Below the pieces are notes generated by a model, which had not been told where the DNA came from, ran no database searches, and saw only the letters and a list, made by a program, of their open reading frames with translations. This document shows positions 59,367 through 64,000 of a stretch of 64,000 nucleotides of DNA, in pieces. Made by a program: the position numbers and the translations under genes. Numbering within the stretch: position 1 is the first letter of the stretch; the number at the start of each line of letters is the position of its first letter. Origin of the DNA: Anaerobiospirillum succiniciproducens DSM 6400 (GTDB taxonomy: Bacteria > Pseudomonadota > Gammaproteobacteria > Enterobacterales > Succinivibrionaceae); NCBI RefSeq assembly GCF_000482845.1, contig NZ_AXWV01000006.1:1-64000 (forward strand), given 5' to 3'.

Positions 59367-59714
59367 TCCTGGTTACCTCCATCCGTCCGGCTCTTGTAGA
59401 CATTGTACTGATTTTTGAACCGTGGGCTGCAAAAGGCGGCGTTGGACCTGCTGCCCAGAAACACCTTCTATCAGTGCTTGCACAGGCGCTGGGGCTGATC
59501 CCCGTCCACCAGCATGAAGCTGAACATCATCTGTATAGCCAGCAACAGGGAATGGAAATCCCAGTAATAGGCTGTTGCTAAACGAACACAAGCAAACATG
59601 ATATTTGCGTGGTTATCCTGAGCATTATATGAAGATCTAGTTAGCTATTTCAGCTGACATCGTGTTAAAGGGCTTATACTATGTAAGCAGCATCGCTAGC
59701 TTAATGTACGAGGT
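59367..59714. other. right end of insertion and junction
   Basis: 59400-59580 is still GC-rich and reads as a short, start-less, protein-like frame (LQKAALDLLPRNTFYQCLHR) ending at a TGA, probably the remnant of another cargo gene. From about 59580 the sequence returns to host-like composition. Confidence 0.4.
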
Positions 59715-61619
59715 ATGATTATGGTGCCAAGAAAAATTGCCTCAGGTTTTTATAAATCATTTAGTCAGCTTATTCACGACAAATTTGTCTATGTTGATAA
59801 GACTAAAGCTGCCTGTTTTATGGCAGAGCGAGAAGAGTGTTACTTATTAACTAGACCTCGTCGCATGGGCAAGAGCACCATGGTCTCAACCTTAGAGTAT
59901 TTGTTCTCTAAAGGCATGGTAGGCACAGAAGGTCTCTACTGCTACGATCATTGGCCAGAGACTCAGCGCTATTTCGTCTTCAAGTTTGTATTCAGTTTAT
60001 TTGATATCACCTCAATAGACTCGCTAAGAGATAAGTTCCGTAGTGAATTGAAGAACTATGCAGGTTATTTTGGCGTTGAGATCTCTCAAGATGATCCTAT
60101 ACACGTATGTTTTGAGCAGTTAGTTGCTCAGAGTGTGAAGAAGCTATCGGATAAGAGCTTTCTAGCAGACCACCCTGAGCTTCAGGATGGGGATCAGCCA
60201 TTATCCACGGATAAGGTAGTCTTACTAATTGATGAGTATGACACTCCGCTTACGCATTATTTAGAAACGAATAGAGATCCTCATGAGCTTCAAGAGTTTT
60301 ACTGTCATCTATTTGCAACCATCAAGAAGATAGGCTTCCGCTTCGTATTTGTTACGGGTATAAGCTCATACAAGCAGAGCTCCATCTTCGGTGGCTCAAA
60401 TCAGTTTATAGACATTTCACTCGATCCAAGATACGCCACCAGCTGCGGCTATACTCAAGAGGAACTTGAGCATTACTTTGCACCAGAGCTAGAGAATGCT
60501 CAACAAGAGTTTAACCTTAGTCGTGACGAGCTAATGAATAAGCTTAGTTATTACTATGGTGGGTACTTTTTCAATAGTCTCCATGACAGTCATAATGATA
60601 CTCATAAACTCTTTAACCCAGTTAGTGTTTCCTCGTTCTTGAGCGATCCATCAGATGGCTTTGATAATTACTGGGGTAAGACAGGTGGTGGTTCTGATTT
60701 CTTGTTAAAGCTGATATTTCTCAGCTCACAAGAGATTAATAGGCAGCTCTTGAGGAAGCTCTACAAGAGTGTATTTGACTCACTAGATCTCAGTGATCCT
60801 AAGGTGAATGAGTTCATCGAAGCTTGGTCGCCATTCTTCCTATTTGAGCTACTTTCACATGATCAACCTCAGGACAAAGATCGCTTGTTTTGCAAGGATG
60901 CAGATTCACTAAAGGTCGACTTATCTGAAGATGAGCTTTTCACTATTGATAATGCTATTGCTATCCTGTACCAGGCTGGATACTTAGCCATTAAGCATGT
61001 TGATGACGACAAAGTATACCTAGGTCTTGCCAATTACGACGCTACAAAGTCTCTGGTATCAGTTATTAATTCTGAAGGAAGCTTTATCAAAAGCACTTAC
61101 TATAATCTTGCAAAAATGCTGGCGTCTCTTGAGGAGCTCCGCTTAGATATTTTTGAGCGGCTGCACAAAGGCAAATCCAATATAGGCAAGTATTTTCAGG
61201 GGATACTAAATACTGTCCCTGATAGCCTACTCACTAGAGATGGTGGTGAAAAGCAGCTTGCCTTCTTTAGCTACTGGGTCTTGAAATTCCAAGCCATTGT
61301 AAGGAAATGCGATGTTAAGCTGGACGCAGATCAGGCCAAGGTAATTATCTATCAGCCTCATCAGGGCGAATTGGCAGATGTGGCTGAGGATATTGTCATT
61401 GAGTTTAAGCTTGCCAATAGTCAAGAAGAACTCAAACAGCTTAAGGCATCATCAGTACAGCCCCAGGAAAATGACTCAGATAAAAGCCCTGCAGTAACAG
61501 ATCCATATCGCTATTGCGTGCTAATAAGCCTAGATCAGAGGCTAGTAGCTGCCATCAGTGCAATGAATGCCGATGGTAGCTCAAAAACAGTGTATGTTTC
61601 AGATAAGCTGAATGAATAA
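59715..61619 (+). CDS. AAA-ATPase-like/PD-(D/E)XK protein, degenerate nuclease site
   Basis: A 634-residue protein. The N-terminal ATPase (PF09820 type) has VYVDKTKAACFM, Walker A RPRRMGKS (about residues 47-54), Walker B VVLLIDEYDTPL and VTGISSYKQSSIFGGSNQF, the standard forms. The C-terminal region corresponds to the PD-(D/E)XK nuclease (PF08011): IVIEFKLANS supplies E-x-K, but the upstream strand reads QAKVIIY where relatives have GRADLV, so the metal-binding Asp seems lost. It ends NADGSSKTVYVSDKLNE, the same ending as the next gene. ATG at 59715 or, with better GAGG spacing, 59721. Function unknown; some relatives are suspected defence or mobile-element proteins. Confidence 0.85.
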   Translation: MIMVPRKIASGFYKSFSQLIHDKFVYVDKTKAACFMAEREECYLLTRPRRMGKSTMVSTLEYLFSKGMVGTEGLYCYDHWPETQRYFVFKFVFSLFDITSIDSLRDKFRSELKNYAGYFGVEISQDDPIHVCFEQLVAQSVKKLSDKSFLADHPELQDGDQPLSTDKVVLLIDEYDTPLTHYLETNRDPHELQEFYCHLFATIKKIGFRFVFVTGISSYKQSSIFGGSNQFIDISLDPRYATSCGYTQEELEHYFAPELENAQQEFNLSRDELMNKLSYYYGGYFFNSLHDSHNDTHKLFNPVSVSSFLSDPSDGFDNYWGKTGGGSDFLLKLIFLSSQEINRQLLRKLYKSVFDSLDLSDPKVNEFIEAWSPFFLFELLSHDQPQDKDRLFCKDADSLKVDLSEDELFTIDNAIAILYQAGYLAIKHVDDDKVYLGLANYDATKSLVSVINSEGSFIKSTYYNLAKMLASLEELRLDIFERLHKGKSNIGKYFQGILNTVPDSLLTRDGGEKQLAFFSYWVLKFQAIVRKCDVKLDADQAKVIIYQPHQGELADVAEDIVIEFKLANSQEELKQLKASSVQPQENDSDKSPAVTDPYRYCVLISLDQRLVAAISAMNADGSSKTVYVSDKLNE

Positions 61620-61859
61620 GGCACAGGCCAAAGAGAGTTGTTATAGGCAGGGAATTGGTGCATCGAACTGTCGTTAGACGCATTCAAGATGAGCAGAATG
61701 TTTCTCTTAGTAAAGATGTACTTCTGTTAATTCTATTGTTGATTTAAGTTACTTCATCTTTGCCATGAAATAAGGCGCTTTGCTGAACCTATGCCTTAGC
61801 TAAAGCGTTATAATATCTAAAGATGCTATGTTTCATTCAAGTCAAAAACGGGGCTGCCA

Positions 61860-63794
61860 ATGGAGACAAGATTCATAACCGATGGTGATTTAATTCCTTT
61901 TGATGATCTTATAGCAGGTGACACGGTATATGTTGATAAGACTAAATTCGCTTGTGAACTTGCAAAAAGACGCGGATCTTTCCTGCTCACAAGACCTCGT
62001 CGCATGGGCAAGAGCACCATGGTCTCAACCTTAGAGTATTTGTTCTCTAAAGGTACTGTAGGCACTGAAGGTCTCTACTGCTACGATCATTGGCCATTGA
62101 CTGAGCGCTATTTTGTCTTTCGCTTTGACTGGAGTAAGTTTGTAGTATCTTCAGAAGAGCAGTTTAAGCAAAAGTTTGGACAAGATCTCGATTTGTATGC
62201 TTCTTACTTTGGCGTTGAAATCCCAACAAATATACGTGTAGCTATGCGTTTCGAGATTTTAATCAAATTATGCCTAGAGAAGCTGACAGATGAGGCTTTT
62301 TTATCCCAACATCCAGAGCTAAAAGATGGAGATCTCCCATTATCTTCTAAAAAGGTCGTGCTATTGATCGATGAGTATGATGCTCCTTTGACTAGAAGCC
62401 TAAATAATCCTGAACTTTTTGACAAAATAAGATTAGAATTCATAGAGTTTTTCTCATCAATCAAGGCTCTTAGGTACTTTAGGTGGGTTTTTGTTACAGG
62501 AGTCAGTTCATACGCGCAGACTTCCATCTTCTCTGGTGCTAATCAGTTTAAGAATATCTCTCTTAATGATGAATACGCTACTTGTTGCGGCTACACTCAA
62601 GATGAGATAGAGCACTATTTTGCTCCAGAGCTTAAAAACGCACAAGAAGTTCTAGATTTGGACTATGATGAGTTGATGGCAAAACTTAGCTATTTCTATG
62701 ATGGCTATCTTTTTACTCAGCTTGGGAATCGAGATAACAGAAGCAAAAATGTATTCAGTCCAGTTAGTGTTTCTTCTTTTCTGACTCGCCCAATAAATGG
62801 GTTTATTAATTACTGGAGCGGCACAGGCGCTCAGAATTCCTTCATTTTTAAGCTCTTCGGAACATGTTCTCAAGTTGTTAAATCAAAAGTGTTGAAGAGG
62901 TTGTATCCAGACTTCTTTGAATCTATTGAACAAAATAGTCCTGAGTTGTTGAAAGTTATTGAATCAATGAATCTTGTATTCATGCTGGATCTTAATGATA
63001 GACAACTCAATGATTACGATGCTCATCTGATTAAAGTTGATATTGATTCATTAATCTTTAAGATTGACAATTTAGACGATATAAATGATGAATGTGCAAT
63101 TGCCGTCTTGTTCCAATCAGGCTACTTAAGCATTAAACGAGTTGAAGGAGAGTTTGCATACATAGGTCTTGCAAATTATGAGGTTGCCAAAACATTCACT
63201 AAATTTGTAATGTCGCCTTCATTCTATAAAGAACCGGCACAACACAAGCTTTATGAAAAACTCCAAACCTTCTTTGACAACAGAGATAGTCTTTTTGCTA
63301 GCTTCCATGAGGGTGGGCATAGTTTAGCAAAGCAGATTAACTTGATATTAAATCTTGCACCTGAGGACTTATTTGCACCTAATAATCGCGAAAATGTGGT
63401 AACTGGCTTTTGCTACATCGCCATTAAATTCTCTGGTATTGGTGTTGCTCGCGAGGTTCACTACGTCTTAGGGCGTGCTGATTTAGTTGTCTATAAGCCA
63501 GACCTCAATATCTTGGTTGAAGATACTGTATTTGAGTTTAAGCTTGCTCGCCACGGTGAAAACATACTCACAAAGCTTGCCGAAGGCACCAAACAGGTCA
63601 TCGACAAGAGATATGGTCTAAGCTTAGAAAACCCTAATCCATATCGCTACTGCGTCGTATTTAGTAATGATCTGAGACAGGTGGGAGCAATTGAAGCAAT
63701 TAATGCCGATGGCAGCTCAAAAACTGTGTATGTTTCAGATAAGCTAAATGAAGATGGCACTGTTAACAGCCAGCTTTTGCCAAGCAAAGAGTAG
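61860..63794 (+). CDS. AAA-ATPase-like/PD-(D/E)XK protein, intact motifs
   Basis: A 644-residue paralogue with all motifs present: VYVDKTKFACEL, Walker A RPRRMGKS (45-52), Walker B VVLLIDEYDAPL (DEYD 171-174), VTGVSSYAQTSIFSGANQF, and a nuclease-like end with GRADLVVY (Asp 541) and TVFEFKLARHG (E559, K561). It is the best candidate for an active ATPase-nuclease in this window. It follows the 59715 gene by 240 bases on the same strand. Its first 85 residues resemble copies 1-3 at 42-46 kb closely (KGTVGTEGLYCYDHWP), showing common origin of the five genes. Confidence 0.88.
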   Translation: METRFITDGDLIPFDDLIAGDTVYVDKTKFACELAKRRGSFLLTRPRRMGKSTMVSTLEYLFSKGTVGTEGLYCYDHWPLTERYFVFRFDWSKFVVSSEEQFKQKFGQDLDLYASYFGVEIPTNIRVAMRFEILIKLCLEKLTDEAFLSQHPELKDGDLPLSSKKVVLLIDEYDAPLTRSLNNPELFDKIRLEFIEFFSSIKALRYFRWVFVTGVSSYAQTSIFSGANQFKNISLNDEYATCCGYTQDEIEHYFAPELKNAQEVLDLDYDELMAKLSYFYDGYLFTQLGNRDNRSKNVFSPVSVSSFLTRPINGFINYWSGTGAQNSFIFKLFGTCSQVVKSKVLKRLYPDFFESIEQNSPELLKVIESMNLVFMLDLNDRQLNDYDAHLIKVDIDSLIFKIDNLDDINDECAIAVLFQSGYLSIKRVEGEFAYIGLANYEVAKTFTKFVMSPSFYKEPAQHKLYEKLQTFFDNRDSLFASFHEGGHSLAKQINLILNLAPEDLFAPNNRENVVTGFCYIAIKFSGIGVAREVHYVLGRADLVVYKPDLNILVEDTVFEFKLARHGENILTKLAEGTKQVIDKRYGLSLENPNPYRYCVVFSNDLRQVGAIEAINADGSSKTVYVSDKLNEDGTVNSQLLPSKE

Positions 63795-63900
63795 GCTCAT
63801 GCTATGGACAAGTGCCTATGCTGCTTTAGCTTAGTATGTGGCAATAGCAAATAATGGGCAGTTTTGATGTGACCATTTAGTCACGTCATCCGTACCAATG

Positions 63901-63957
63901 AAAAAAGCATTAGCTCCTTGCTAAACAAATTCTGTCTTAACAAGATGCTAATGCTTT
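63901..63957 (-). terminator. terminator for a gene beyond the right edge
   Basis: AAAGCATTAGC and GCTAATGCTTT form an 11-bp perfect stem with a 32-base loop. A run of A on its left becomes TTTTTT on the minus strand, so a minus-strand gene probably lies just outside the window. Nothing else is seen after 63794. Confidence 0.55.
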
Positions 63958-64000
63958 AGATATGCGCTTATTGTGATCTCATGGCAAGTCCAATTATCTA

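Larger units (their letters stand above)
57767..59580. mobile_element. GC-richer insertion of Firmicutes-type DNA
   Basis: From about 57770 to about 59580 base composition and codon use shift abruptly to GC-rich third positions, and the genes (TnpV, DUF6809, RhuM) are types common in Clostridia such as Faecalibacterium. Both flanks return to AT-rich host sequence. The 5'-shortened tnpV at the left edge and a short unexplained GC-rich remnant at 59400-59580 suggest a fragment of a larger transposon. I found no terminal inverted repeats or target duplication by eye, and no transposase or recombinase is inside. It lies just upstream of the two full-length ATPase-nuclease genes. Confidence 0.75.

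Overview
The window looks like chromosome from an anaerobic, gut- or rumen-type gammaproteobacterium, most likely a Succinivibrionaceae relative (Succinivibrio, Anaerobiospirillum or Succinatimonas). The catabolite regulator CRP reads almost like that of enteric bacteria and there is a FabA dehydratase, both gammaproteobacterial marks. A pyruvate:ferredoxin oxidoreductase operon and a rubrerythrin point to strict or near-strict anaerobiosis. Base composition is moderately AT-rich and coding density is unusually low: roughly half of the window has no convincing gene, with gaps of 1 to 4 kb.

Layout. 1-9.6 kb: an exported hypothetical protein, a MORN-repeat (YwqK-type) protein, an acidic hypothetical protein, and a four-gene minus-strand operon (porG-porA-porB plus a fused FAD/NAD(P)/ferredoxin subunit). 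9.6-18 kb: mostly non-coding, with an EcoRI-type adenine methyltransferase gene broken by one in-frame stop, a ROK-family regulator and a WYL regulator of the BrxR/CapW type. 18-31 kb: aldose 1-epimerase, a lipoprotein, a YiiX-like permuted-papain protein, then about 4 kb without genes that holds a GATC-rich 31-bp tandem repeat and hairpin-rich segments, followed by an FGE-like protein, a DUF6547 protein, a LacI-type regulator, a DsbA-like thiol oxidoreductase and a small membrane protein. 31-39.5 kb: a CstA-type transporter, a second LacI regulator, a DUF4405 cytochrome-like membrane protein, a CbrC-family protein boxed in by duplicated terminators and inverted repeats, and rubrerythrin.

40.3-46.9 kb is the most striking part. 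Two tRNA-Pro(UGG) genes, inside a 97-bp perfect direct repeat, bracket a small protein and three tandem AAA-ATPase-like genes. Each of the three carries the same conserved ~210-bp leader, and all three lack the nuclease domain usual for the family. Two full-length relatives with the C-terminal PD-(D/E)XK region lie at 59.7-63.8 kb. Between these groups are fabA, crp, two large unrecognised proteins with palindromic operator-like sites upstream, a Mrr-like protein that seems to lack its catalytic Asp, a 105-bp tandem repeat, and a GC-richer insertion (about 57.8-59.6 kb) carrying TnpV, DUF6809 and RhuM genes of Firmicutes type.

Taken together, a small housekeeping and fermentation backbone (pyruvate oxidation, lipid synthesis, catabolite control, oxidative stress, sugar and nutrient uptake) is interleaved with an accessory region rich in ATPase/nuclease paralogues and decayed defence-like genes. 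All functional assignments rest on motifs and family resemblance read by eye; no database search was run.
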